NCBI GenBank assembly: GCA_023664605.1
Contig: JAMPFF010000023.1
Location: 1-42,635, forward strand
Reading direction: 5' to 3'
Origin: Clostridium sp.
GTDB lineage: Bacteria; Bacillota; Clostridia; Lachnospirales; Lachnospiraceae
Length of the DNA: 42,635 nt
In this document: positions 6,564-14,761 of the stretch, piece after piece
Position numbering within the stretch: the stretch's first letter is position 1
Layout: each line of letters begins with the position of its first letter
Notes under the pieces: generated by a model
The model's database searches: none
What the model saw: the letters and a program-made list of their open reading frames with translations, nothing else
Told to the model about the DNA's origin: nothing
Position numbers and translations under genes: made by a program

Positions 6564-7775
6564 CTACTTTCCTGAATCCATCAATTCAATCGCCTCTTTC
6601 AACTGTGCCGTCATGTTCTTAGCTGCCTCTTCCGGCGTCTGTTCACCCGACCACATCGAGCGGATATTATTTGTATGGATACTCCAAAGCTGTCCCATTT
6701 CCGAGACCGTCGGCATCGGTTCTCCGTTGTTAATCTGAGCAATAAAAGCCTGTGTATATTCATCGTTCTGTATTCCATCCAGTTCCTGTTCAGATAGTCT
6801 TGCCGGTATCCTATCCCCTGCCTCATACATATCCAGCGCGCCTTTTTCAATTAAATAACTGATAAAATCCCATGCCTGCTCCTGATGCTTACTGCTGTTG
6901 CTGACGAAACTTACCTGCGTTCCTACCGGGGTCACAAAAGGCTGTCCGTGAAATGTCGGCATTTCAGAAATTGCAAACGGCGTTCCTGCGGAGTTAAATC
7001 CATCAATATCCCATGGTCCTCCGATATAATAGGCGCATTTTCCATTCTGGAAATTACTCCTTGCGATATCCGCTGTCACATCTGCAGATATCAAGTGATA
7101 TTCATTACATAAATCATTCAGAAATTCATAGGCTTCCACCGCACCCTCATTAGCAAGTCCGATATCCGTAGTATCATATGCGCCGTTCTGATATTGGAAA
7201 ATATACCCGCCGCAGGCACGCACAAATCCAAGGTCATAATAGATGCTGGTCGCATCAAACTGCACTCCGCCATTTTGTGCCGCCTGTTCCACCAACTCTT
7301 CCCATGTCGCAGGAACCTCTCCGACAAGCTCCGTATTGTAAAACAGCGCTGTTGTTTCCACGGAAAGCGGCGCCGCATATCGTTTTCCATCCACATAACA
7401 TGCCTGTATCGCTGCGTCTGAGAAATCACTGTCCGTATACAATTCCTGCGGCGTTTCCGCTGTCAGTCCGGCATTCACATAATCGGCAAGCTGGTCATTC
7501 GGAATCCCTACCACGGCATCCGGTCCTGACGGACTCTTGACTGCCTGCGCAAACTGCTGTACGGACGGAGACTGATGAACGACTTCCACCTCATATCCAT
7601 TCTGTCCGCCCCATTCGTCGGCACACTTCTGAATCGTATCCGCTTCCACGCTCATATTTGTCCAAATGACAAGTTTGGAATCTGTTTTCCCCGAGCCGCA
7701 GCCTGTCAGCAGCCCTGCCGCTATCAACATTCCCGCCATACCTATCGTTATTCTTTTCAATCGTCTTTGTTCCAT
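6564..7775 (-). CDS. ganS: Sugar-binding lipoprotein of the galactan importer
   Basis: 403 residues from the ATG with GGGAGG eight bases upstream; a GTG eight codons earlier overlaps the galactanase end and is less likely. The signal MEQRRLKRITIGMAGMLIAAG is followed by lipobox LLTGC, so it is anchored to the outer face of the membrane. The body is a family-1 extracellular solute-binding protein with KLVIWTNMS at the start, AQAVKSPSGPDAVVGIPNDQ, the YAAPLSVETTALFYN hinge segment and GGPWDIDGF. It delivers oligosaccharides to the two permeases that follow. Closest functional relatives are GanS/CycB/MalE; the galactan link rests on the adjacent GH53 gene. Confidence 0.85.
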   Translation of the reverse strand: MEQRRLKRITIGMAGMLIAAGLLTGCGSGKTDSKLVIWTNMSVEADTIQKCADEWGGQNGYEVEVVHQSPSVQQFAQAVKSPSGPDAVVGIPNDQLADYVNAGLTAETPQELYTDSDFSDAAIQACYVDGKRYAAPLSVETTALFYNTELVGEVPATWEELVEQAAQNGGVQFDATSIYYDLGFVRACGGYIFQYQNGAYDTTDIGLANEGAVEAYEFLNDLCNEYHLISADVTADIARSNFQNGKCAYYIGGPWDIDGFNSAGTPFAISEMPTFHGQPFVTPVGTQVSFVSNSSKHQEQAWDFISYLIEKGALDMYEAGDRIPARLSEQELDGIQNDEYTQAFIAQINNGEPMPTVSEMGQLWSIHTNNIRSMWSGEQTPEEAAKNMTAQLKEAIELMDSGK

Positions 7776-7795
7776 CAAATTTTCCTCCCTGTTTT

Positions 7796-8890
7796 TCACA
7801 TTGTCCGCAAATTTATTAAGGCGCTGTTCGCGTTTCCATGCTCGTCAAACAAAGTCATGTTTGCCTGAGAATTTCCTACTTCCACCTTATCATTCATATA
7901 TAAACGTCCGCTCTCGCTCGCCCATGTACAGCCTTCTATCGGCAGCCATGCCGGTTCCCAGTAGAATACGCCGATGCCTCTTGCATTTTCCACACTTCTT
8001 ACTGTCTTACACAAATCCCGCAAAAAAGCCTCCTGTCCCTCCTGCGTCGCCGGATATCCGGTTGCTTTTTCCTGAGCCTTGGAATACACAATTCCCTTAC
8101 ACCCAAATGTTTCCGTTGTGTACCCTATGGACGTTTCCACAATCAGCACATCCTTATCATATCTGCTGCTAATGTCATTCATGTTGGCAAGCAGAAGTTT
8201 CTGACTCCCATTCCAGTGCGGATAATAGGACATTCCTATGATATCAAAATCAAGCCCATACGGTGTAATGCCGTCAAACCAGCGCCGATACATCTCATTG
8301 TCGGTTCCAAAGTCAAGGTGCAGCACAATCTTCGCATTCGGACACTCTCGTTTTACCCCGCTGATACCCGCCCGCAGAAGATTCGCCATGTCCTCTGTCC
8401 GGTCTATGCTGCCGTCCGGCCAGAGAAACCCTTTTGTAATCTCATTTCCAACCTGAACCATCGTGGGAATCAAGTTTTGATTCTTCAACGCTTTAAGAGT
8501 ATCCGCCGTATGTAAGTATACCGCCGTCTCAAGAGCCTCGCCGCTCAAATTCTTCCAAGTCTTCGGCTTTACCTGCTTCGCCGGGTCCGCCCAGAAATCA
8601 CTATACTGAAAATCCAGCATAAAATCCATACCGTTTTCCGCCGTTCTTTTCGCAATTTCAATCACGGTCCGCAGGTCGTTTTCTCCGCCTCCATAAGGAT
8701 TTCCCATTTCATCATAAGGGTCTGTCCATATCCGAATCCGTACCATATTGGTTCCGCATACTTTCAGCAGATGAAACAAATCCTCCCTCCTGCCATTCAA
8801 ACTATAAGACGCTCCACAGGCTTCCAGCTCCTTTACCATAGAAATATCCATGCCTTTGATAAAATCCATTTTCCCATCCTTTCCGTGCAT
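7796..8890 (-). CDS. ganB: GH53 arabinogalactan endo-beta-1,4-galactanase, no signal peptide
   Basis: 364 residues covering one complete GH53 barrel: FIKGMDIS start, RIRIWTDPYD, LDFQYSDFWADPAKQ, acid/base Glu150 in VQVGNEIT and nucleophile Glu252 in LIVETSIGYT. The enzyme cuts internal beta-1,4-galactosyl bonds of type I arabinogalactan or galacto-oligosaccharides. Unlike most relatives it has no signal peptide or binding module, so as annotated it would be cytoplasmic. The start could also be the ATG seven codons in (AAAGGA upstream). It begins seven bases after the stop of a galactan-binding lipoprotein, in another frame, as though an ancestral secreted two-domain enzyme had been split. Confidence 0.9.
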   Translation of the reverse strand: MHGKDGKMDFIKGMDISMVKELEACGASYSLNGRREDLFHLLKVCGTNMVRIRIWTDPYDEMGNPYGGGENDLRTVIEIAKRTAENGMDFMLDFQYSDFWADPAKQVKPKTWKNLSGEALETAVYLHTADTLKALKNQNLIPTMVQVGNEITKGFLWPDGSIDRTEDMANLLRAGISGVKRECPNAKIVLHLDFGTDNEMYRRWFDGITPYGLDFDIIGMSYYPHWNGSQKLLLANMNDISSRYDKDVLIVETSIGYTTETFGCKGIVYSKAQEKATGYPATQEGQEAFLRDLCKTVRSVENARGIGVFYWEPAWLPIEGCTWASESGRLYMNDKVEVGNSQANMTLFDEHGNANSALINLRTM

Positions 8891-8897
8891 GTTGAAC

Positions 8898-9455
8898 TTA
8901 CTCCTTCACAAGCGTAATGTCGTCGATTGTTCCCCAGCCGCCCGGAGCCGTTGAAACACGGACGCCTACTGTAATTTCCCCAGCCGCCGGTGTAATTCCG
9001 GAAAGTTGTGCCGTATACCAGTTGACATATCCATTCAATTCACCGTCCGCCCTGACTTCTCCGCCATCGCCTACCGCGTAAAAATATACGGATGCAGTCT
9101 CATCGCCTGCCGCTTCACCCTGAATATGCGCCGTCAGTTTATAAGAGCCATCCTCTAATCCTGCCACTTTCTGCTCCGCAGAAAAATTGACATTGCTGCT
9201 GCCGGAATAGAAATGCAGGGACTGCACCCCTTCAAAGCAGTCAGTTTCCCTGTCATAAATATCCAATTCTTCCGTGACGTCATCAATATTAGTCACTGTC
9301 CACCCTGTAAAATCAGATTCCTCAAAACTACCATTTACCAGATAATTCCCGTTTGCATCCGCTGCTGCCTTTGCAGCGCCCGACTGCCCGCACGCTGACA
9401 AAGCTGCTCCCATCATCCCTACAGTCAAAATAATTCCTAACATTTTCTTTTTCAT
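8898..9455 (-). CDS. Lipoprotein with galactan-binding (CBM61-like) module
   Basis: 185 residues; the third-codon ATG is chosen because AAGGAG lies seven bases upstream. The signal KKKMLGIILTVGMMGAALSAC ends in lipobox LSAC. The rest is one beta-sandwich: YLVNGSFEESDFTGWTVTN, SLHFYSGSSNVNFSAEQKVAGLEDGSYKLTAHIQG, YVNWYTAQ and GGWGTIDDITLV. This pattern is normally found as the N-terminal module of secreted Clostridial GH53 galactanases. Standing alone it could hold galactan chains at the cell surface. It is the first gene of the operon, 60 bases after the operator. Confidence 0.8.
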   Translation of the reverse strand: MKKKMLGIILTVGMMGAALSACGQSGAAKAAADANGNYLVNGSFEESDFTGWTVTNIDDVTEELDIYDRETDCFEGVQSLHFYSGSSNVNFSAEQKVAGLEDGSYKLTAHIQGEAAGDETASVYFYAVGDGGEVRADGELNGYVNWYTAQLSGITPAAGEITVGVRVSTAPGGWGTIDDITLVKE

Positions 9456-9502
9456 ATGCATGCTCCTTATCTTTTCATAAATTAATAATTTACTGTTTTT
9501 AT

Positions 9503-9517
9503 AGTAAATTATTTACT
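9503..9517. promoter_or_regulatory. LacI-type operator of the galactan operon
   Basis: AGTAAATTATTTACT is a perfect 15-bp palindrome of form AGTAA-N5-TTACT sitting on the predicted transcription start. The left half also pairs with AATAATTTACT at 9484-9494, making an overlapping second inverted repeat. The same AGTAA-N5-TTACT arrangement recurs at the repressor's own promoter (10761-10775). Confidence 0.7.
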
Positions 9518-9524
9518 TAAAGAA

Positions 9525-9553
9525 AACATAACATTTTACCACCCCAATGTCAA
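9525..9553 (-). promoter_or_regulatory. Promoter of the galactan operon
   Basis: On the minus strand a consensus TTGACA (9553-9548) and TATGTT (9530-9525) are exactly 17 bases apart. Transcription would start near 9518, inside or beside the operator, so bound repressor would block initiation. Confidence 0.75.
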
Positions 9554-9617
9554 TACTGCTTTCACCAATTTTACGATACTTCCAAATTGGAAGCGGATTT
9601 TTTGTATAAATTACACA

Positions 9618-9665
9618 AGAAAATCGCTTCGCGATTATCTTGGGAAGAATGCTTCGCATTCTTCC
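9618..9665. repeat. 48-bp double-hairpin repeat, copy 1
   Basis: 45 of 48 positions match 21327-21374. It contains two short hairpins, AATCGCTTCGCGATT and GAATGCTTCGCATTC. It lies between the galactan promoter and the repressor terminator, outside any gene, as expected for an intergenic REP-like family. Confidence 0.75.
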
Positions 9666-9692
9666 ACTTCATCGAACAATTTCCTATTACAC

Positions 9693-9722
9693 AAAAAGCG
9701 TGTGCCGACGCACACGCTTTTT
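9693..9722 (-). terminator. Rho-independent terminator after lacI-type gene
   Basis: AAAAAGCGTGTG (9693-9704) pairs with CACACGCTTTTT (9711-9722) around a six-base loop. The A and T runs on both sides make it usable in both directions. It lies ten bases past the repressor stop. Confidence 0.85.
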
Positions 9723-9732
9723 TCCTAACCTA

Positions 9733-10716
9733 TTAACAGCTCTTACGAAAAACAGGAATCCCATTCACAAAAACCAGTTTTGTAACTTTTCCTCCATACA
9801 GCACCCGATTCCTCAACAAATCTAGCGCAGTCTCACAGATACATGCGATATCTATATGGATAGTCGTAAGAGGTGGAGAGAGATATTTTGCAATATTCAC
9901 ATCATTGATGCTGAACACCGCTATCTGCTCCGGCACCTGTATCCCGCCTTCATTCAATGCCTGCAGTACTCCCACCGCCAAAGTATCGCTCGCAACACAA
10001 AGCGCAGACGGCAGTGGATTTTTCGCCAACAGCTCCTTTCCCATACGGTATCCGTCATCCACCGTAAATTTCTCTGAAATGAGTATATAGTCCTCATTCA
10101 AACACTGATAGTAGGATGCGCTCTGGCGAAAAGACCACTCCCGAATATCCATGGAAGATTTACCCGTATCAATGTTTCGGTCGCTTCCGCCGATAAATCC
10201 TATTGATTTATGACCTTTTTCCACAAAATAGTCCACCATCTGCGTCACAAAAGAGTCCATATTTGGCTTCACTGCATCAAAAAGTTTTTCATCCGGCGAC
10301 GTTCCGATAAATACCCCTTTTTTACATAATCCGTATAATTGATTGATTTCCTTTCGGTTAAGCCAGCCTACCGCAATAAATGCGTTCAGGTCTCTTGGAA
10401 TCTCATCCATCCCGTCTTTTCGGTCAAAAACGCTCAACTGGATATTCATCTTTGCCGCCTGTCTCATAAGCTCTTCCCGCACACCGCAGTAGAATACATC
10501 CTCCAACTCATCTTCATTATCCGTAAAGTATAACAACGCCACATTTTCTATTTTGGGATAAATCACTTTCTTCTTATATCCAATCTTCTCAGCCGCCGCA
10601 AAGATTGCTTCCCTCGTCTCATCGCTGACAGAGATTCCCTCATCATAATTCAGCACCCTTGAAACCGCCGCGCTTGAAACCCCTACTATTTCCGCTATTT
10701 CCTTGATTGTTGCCAT
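9733..10716 (-). CDS. LacI-family repressor of the galactan operon
   Basis: 327 residues from the ATG with GGAGGG five to ten bases upstream; a longer upstream frame lacks a site. The N-terminal LacI DNA-binding domain ATIKEIAEIVGVSSAAVSRVLN is followed by the hinge region YDEGISVSDETREAIFAAAEKIGYKK. A periplasmic-binding-protein-like effector domain comes next (GFIGG at mid-length, ALCVASDTLAVGVLQALNEGG, VFSINDVNIAKYLSPPLTTI). It resembles galactose/beta-galactoside repressors of Firmicutes; the effector is presumably galactose or a galacto-oligosaccharide. An operator at its own -10 predicts autorepression. Confidence 0.88.
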   Translation of the reverse strand: MATIKEIAEIVGVSSAAVSRVLNYDEGISVSDETREAIFAAAEKIGYKKKVIYPKIENVALLYFTDNEDELEDVFYCGVREELMRQAAKMNIQLSVFDRKDGMDEIPRDLNAFIAVGWLNRKEINQLYGLCKKGVFIGTSPDEKLFDAVKPNMDSFVTQMVDYFVEKGHKSIGFIGGSDRNIDTGKSSMDIREWSFRQSASYYQCLNEDYILISEKFTVDDGYRMGKELLAKNPLPSALCVASDTLAVGVLQALNEGGIQVPEQIAVFSINDVNIAKYLSPPLTTIHIDIACICETALDLLRNRVLYGGKVTKLVFVNGIPVFRKSC

Positions 10717-10760
10717 GTAAGCCCTCCATACTGCAAAACTTTCCGACATTTAGGGTCGTT

Positions 10761-10795
10761 AGTAATTATTTTACTAAAATATTTTACTATGTCAA
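10761..10795 (-). promoter_or_regulatory. Promoter and operator of the LacI-type gene
   Basis: On the minus strand TTGACA (10795-10790) and TAAAAT (10773-10768) are 16 bases apart. The operator AGTAA-N5-TTACT (10761-10775, extended to TTAGTAA/TTACTAA) covers the -10. The -35 overlaps the stop codon of the LysR-type gene, so the two genes are packed with no spare sequence. Confidence 0.7.
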
Positions 10796-11670
10796 ATAGT
10801 TTTTGGAAGTTTCTCCGCACTTACTTTCAAAAACTCCAAAAACATCTTTCCAGCCAAAGACATTTCCTTTTCATGCGCGACGCCTATCTCTATGATTTGC
10901 TCAGGTATCAATGGAAGAACCTTGACATTACCATGCCACTCCCTGCTGTTTATGCTATTATTCATGCTGATGCCTAACCCGGCGTCTACCATCTGCCAGG
11001 TTGCATAACTGTCCTTGGTATAAAAACAGGTATTCGGCACGATTCCCGATGCGGCAAAAATATGTGCATTATCAATATCCGCATCCGGATAGGTGTCAAT
11101 GTATGGTTCGCTTGCAAACGCTTCCAACGGCACGCCCCCTTTTTCTGCTAAAGGATGCCCGCCGGGTACCCATGCCGCCATAGGGTCTTTACAGATGGGA
11201 ATCCACCCGGACACTTCCTCTCTTTTACTGATGATGCACAAATCTAATTGATGGTTTTTCAAATTTTCCAATAGTTCTGTGCTATACCCGAATACAATCT
11301 CCACTTTAATGCCCGGATATTTTTCATGAAATGATTTAATCAAATCGGCAAGTTTACGATAAAAAGCGCTGTATGCCGTTCCAATTACCACATTACCAAT
11401 CTCCATACCCTTTATTTTTCCTGCCATAAGGATGCAATCATGTCCGCTGCGTACAAAACTATGTATGACAGGAAGCATCTGCTCGCACTCTTTCGTCGGG
11501 CGTATGCCCTCATGCGTACGAATCAATAAAGAAAATCCCAATTCCTCTTCAAGCGACGCCATCATCCGGCTGATGCCTGACGGCGTATATCCCATTGCTT
11601 CCGCGGCTGCCGATAAGCTTCCCCGCTCCAGCACACATAAAAGAGTTTCCATTTTTTCCAAATCCATCAT
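10792..11670 (-). CDS. LysR-family transcription regulator
   Basis: 292 residues; a second ATG one codon in has better spacing from AAGGAGG. The N-terminal winged helix reads LEKMETLLCVLERGSLSAAAEAMGYTPSGISRMMASLEEELGFSLLIRT. The effector-binding domain begins about residue 90 (GNVVIGTAYSAFYRKLADLIKSFHEKYPGIKVEI). It is divergent from a MATE exporter with 125 bases between, the usual arrangement for a LysR regulator and its target. An inverted repeat TATTGA/TCAATA (11701-11706, 11723-11728) in the gap could be part of its binding site. The ligand is unknown. Confidence 0.85.
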   Translation of the reverse strand: MMDLEKMETLLCVLERGSLSAAAEAMGYTPSGISRMMASLEEELGFSLLIRTHEGIRPTKECEQMLPVIHSFVRSGHDCILMAGKIKGMEIGNVVIGTAYSAFYRKLADLIKSFHEKYPGIKVEIVFGYSTELLENLKNHQLDLCIISKREEVSGWIPICKDPMAAWVPGGHPLAEKGGVPLEAFASEPYIDTYPDADIDNAHIFAASGIVPNTCFYTKDSYATWQMVDAGLGISMNNSINSREWHGNVKVLPLIPEQIIEIGVAHEKEMSLAGKMFLEFLKVSAEKLPKTI

Positions 11671-11795
11671 TGTCCCTCCTTTGACATTTCCTCAAAGCAT
11701 TATTGATTTATTTTTGCTTTTCTCAATATATTTTCATCATTATACTATAAATAGTTTCTAAAACAAACCTGTATCATAAAAAGGAGACTGGAAAG

Positions 11796-13124
11796 ATGAA
11801 AAGAAATCCTGAACTTACGCATGGAAATATGAAATACCATATGATCCGCCTGGCTATCCCGCTGATTTTGGGCAATATTCTTCAACAGACCTATAATACG
11901 ATTGATGCCTTTGTCATTGGGAAATATGCCGGCAAATTAGAATTTTCTGCCGTCGGAGTTGCCAGTTCCATTATGAATCTGCTGATTTTTATCATTGTTG
12001 GAGCATGTACCGGCGCTTCCATTATCTTTTCCGAATTATATGGCGGAAAACAAATCGGTAAATTCCGTACGGAACATTTTCTTGTGCTGACTTTGGGGAT
12101 GTTTATCACTGTCTGTATGAGTATTCTTGCCGGACTTTTTCTCATGCCCATTCTTCATTTGACACAAACGCCGGTTGAAATCGTGGACTATACGGTTCGT
12201 TACCTTAGGATTGTCCTGATTGGACTTCCGTTTGTTTTTCTTTACAACCTATATAACTCTCTTCTTCGCGCAACCGGAAATACCTCTATTTCGTTATATA
12301 TTCTTCTTGTTTCCGTTGCCATAAATCTGGGGTTGGACCTTTATATGGTCGGTACGCTGCACATGGGAATTGCCGGAGCCGCATGGGCAACCGTTTTTTC
12401 ACAGGCGGTCTCTGCCGTATGTTCCGTTGTGATTTTTCATAAAATGCTGCCGGATTTAAGATGTTATAAAAATGATTGCAGATGGGATAAGAGCCTTATG
12501 CAAAAAACGCTTCGTTTCAGCGTTGTTACCAGTGTTCATCAGGCAAGTTTATATATTGGAAAATTAATGGTGCAAAGCGCCGTAAATACAGCCGGCACAG
12601 AAATGATTGCCGCCTATACCGCCGCCATAAGAATCGAGGGATACGCTAATTCATTCGGTGACAGCGGCGCCGCCGCAACGTCTGTTATCATTGCGCAAAA
12701 TCACGGCGCCGGAAAACAAGACCGTGTAAAAAAAGGCTTTTGGGACAGTTTTGTCCTTCTTTTATCGCTCGGCATCCTATGTTCTGCCATTTTATATCTG
12801 GCTGCCCCGAACGCCGCAGCTGTGATTCTTGGGCATAGAGACGGTTTATCCTATCAAAATGCTGTCTCTTATCTGCGCATTATTGCCTTTTTTTATCCAT
12901 TCTGTTTTATCGGAAATACGTTTGCCGGTTACCTGGATGGAATTGAAAAAGTCTCCATCCCTTTTATCGGCGCGGCATGCCATATTGCCCTGCGCGTTAT
13001 GCTATCCTGGATATTCATACCATACTATAAACTTCCGGCAGTTGCTTTTGCCACCGGTACCGGCTGGGTTTTAGTGAATCTGTTTTGGGCTGTTTATCTA
13101 TTTGTACTTTGGCATAAAGCTTAG
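11796..13124 (+). CDS. MATE-family multidrug/metabolite exporter
   Basis: 442 residues with about twelve hydrophobic segments in two similar halves. Family features are PLILGNILQQTYNTIDAFVIGKYAG in segment 1, LRATGNT after segment 4, and the second-half start RFSVVTSVHQASLYIGKLMVQSAV with GAAATSVIIAQNHGAGKQDRVKKG. It exports cationic compounds or metabolites using Na+ or H+. AAGGAG lies nine bases before the ATG. It is likely regulated by the divergent LysR protein. Length is normal and no damage is seen. Confidence 0.9.
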   Translation: MKRNPELTHGNMKYHMIRLAIPLILGNILQQTYNTIDAFVIGKYAGKLEFSAVGVASSIMNLLIFIIVGACTGASIIFSELYGGKQIGKFRTEHFLVLTLGMFITVCMSILAGLFLMPILHLTQTPVEIVDYTVRYLRIVLIGLPFVFLYNLYNSLLRATGNTSISLYILLVSVAINLGLDLYMVGTLHMGIAGAAWATVFSQAVSAVCSVVIFHKMLPDLRCYKNDCRWDKSLMQKTLRFSVVTSVHQASLYIGKLMVQSAVNTAGTEMIAAYTAAIRIEGYANSFGDSGAAATSVIIAQNHGAGKQDRVKKGFWDSFVLLLSLGILCSAILYLAAPNAAAVILGHRDGLSYQNAVSYLRIIAFFYPFCFIGNTFAGYLDGIEKVSIPFIGAACHIALRVMLSWIFIPYYKLPAVAFATGTGWVLVNLFWAVYLFVLWHKA

Positions 13125-13184
13125 GTATCAACTTACTTGCATTGTGCCTTCCAGAATGCTGCCGCGTCATTAAGCCACCCAAAG

Positions 13185-13312
13185 ACTCTCCGGCACGTGT
13201 CAAGGTCAGCCCATGCGCTTCCGCGTAAACAGCGTGACATCGAGTTCCGATTCAAGGGAATTAATCTGCTTTATCATGCAGTCGGCGTTATGTGGAACTC
13301 TTCCACCGTTCC
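13185..13312 (-). pseudogene. LysR-type regulator HTH fragment, frameshifted
   Basis: On the minus strand three short stretches in different frames rebuild a LysR helix-turn-helix. They are VEEFHITPTA, then KQINSLESELDVTLFTRKRMG, then LTLTRAGESL. At least two single-base shifts separate them, and neither the start nor the effector domain is present. It is a decayed remnant between the MATE gene and the SGNH gene, not a working regulator. Confidence 0.75.
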
Positions 13313-13313
13313 C

Positions 13314-14732
13314 TCATCTTATCATTACTCCATTCCTGTTATAAGTAACCACATCCGCGACTTCATCCAGTGTCTTGTCATAGACCAAAATGGTAACATC
13401 ACTATAGTTATTATTTTTCTTTATATTGTTGACTTGCACTTCCATCATGGCATCATCATAAGATCTGCTGATTGCAATATCTGACAATTTTGTCTCCATA
13501 TACCATAGATATTCCGGTTCATCAGGTGTCTGATACAATATTTTCCCATTTTCCAGCACAATGGACGCAGAACTTCCCAGCCCGTATGGATCCATCCCCA
13601 GCAGTCTTTCCAAAAGCCGTACATAGGAATTTTCTTTATAATTATTATCAAGAGAAATGATTACGATATAATCCTCCCGGTTTTGAATTTTTCCAAGATA
13701 TTCTTCTATATCTGTACATTCTTGTACCTCTTGATCCTGATTCCAGGCTGCCCAGTAGTCACTGTATTTTTGCCATGAATCTCGTCTGACATCTCCCCTA
13801 TGGTCTTCCAGAGCGTAATTCTCCATCAGCCAATCTCCCAAATACGCTGTGAATTTACATGCGCCGTTATGGTTCAAATGAGATTCCTCCGCATAATCAA
13901 GCGCCGGATCAAACTTCATTTCTTCCAGATTCTCATTGCCGTTTAAAAACATAATCCCATTTTCTTTCGCATAATCTTCCGCCCATTGATATACCATCTG
14001 ATCTTCGTCTCCTATCCCCTCATATGGAACGATAATAAAGGCCAACTGGATATGATTCTCCTTGGCAAGCGCACACATTTTATCCAAATATTTTCTGTTT
14101 TTCACTGTAGGCATTCTTTTTTCCGAATCGGTTTTCACTTGTGGAAGCGTATCATACCGGGTAACTACATATGATGGTTTATACCCCTTATACCACTCCC
14201 CTCCAACACAATTTACAGCTTTATCATAATTTCCCCGCGTCAATTCCTTATAGCTGTCATGTGTCAACGGATAGGAGAGCATATAGGACAGAAATTCCTC
14301 ATGCGGTACGCTATTCCAGACATTTCTGATTTTATTAACAGAAAATTTCATACTGCTTACATTTTTAATAACATTGGTAGTGCCATAGTATTCCTCTTCA
14401 ATCAGGATGCCGTACAAATCCACTACCATCACCCGGGGTGACTGGTATTTTAGGGTTTCTTCCATATTATAATAAGAATTCCACAAGGTCTGCATGGTTC
14501 CGGCCATATTATAGCCTGCAACCCCGTAATCATCCCACAGGTCAATAACATTCACGCCCGAATATACATGACTGCTGCCATAAAAAACAACATCCACAGT
14601 ATCTTTGTCCATCTGATAAAACCCCGCCATTGACTGGTTTCCGTCATAGTTAGCCTCTAAAACATTCCCCAATCTTATAAAAAACAGCAGGGCTATCATA
14701 ATGCTTACTGAAAGCTTAATACATTTTTTCAC
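13314..14732 (-). CDS. SGNH-like (DltD/AlgX-type) partner of the MBOAT acyltransferase
   Basis: 472 residues from a GTG with AAGGGGGC about eight bases upstream; a TTG overlapping the MBOAT stop would add eleven residues. One N-terminal membrane anchor (IKLSVSIMIALLFFIRLGN) precedes an extracytoplasmic domain with the SGNH block-I motif VVFYGSSHVYSG. Late DYAEESHLNHNGACKF supplies the Asp/His-like block (DxxHxxxxG variant). Such proteins complete the O-acetyl or other acyl transfer started by MBOAT membrane enzymes onto a wall polymer or exopolysaccharide. The C-terminal ~130 residues are of unknown role. Adjacent and probably coupled to the MBOAT gene. Confidence 0.75.
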   Translation of the reverse strand: MKKCIKLSVSIMIALLFFIRLGNVLEANYDGNQSMAGFYQMDKDTVDVVFYGSSHVYSGVNVIDLWDDYGVAGYNMAGTMQTLWNSYYNMEETLKYQSPRVMVVDLYGILIEEEYYGTTNVIKNVSSMKFSVNKIRNVWNSVPHEEFLSYMLSYPLTHDSYKELTRGNYDKAVNCVGGEWYKGYKPSYVVTRYDTLPQVKTDSEKRMPTVKNRKYLDKMCALAKENHIQLAFIIVPYEGIGDEDQMVYQWAEDYAKENGIMFLNGNENLEEMKFDPALDYAEESHLNHNGACKFTAYLGDWLMENYALEDHRGDVRRDSWQKYSDYWAAWNQDQEVQECTDIEEYLGKIQNREDYIVIISLDNNYKENSYVRLLERLLGMDPYGLGSSASIVLENGKILYQTPDEPEYLWYMETKLSDIAISRSYDDAMMEVQVNNIKKNNNYSDVTILVYDKTLDEVADVVTYNRNGVMIR

Positions 14733-14761
14733 ATTCCATGCCCCCTTGCAAAATTCCTCTG

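Noticed and set aside
8890-8900. Sequencing error joining lipoprotein and galactanase
   Set aside because: Not excluded, but each frame has its own stop, start and ribosome site, so two genes are annotated.
9555-9575. Possible CcpA (cre) site upstream of the galactan promoter
   Set aside because: TGAAAGCAGTATTGA lacks the central CG and the right half, so it does not meet the consensus.
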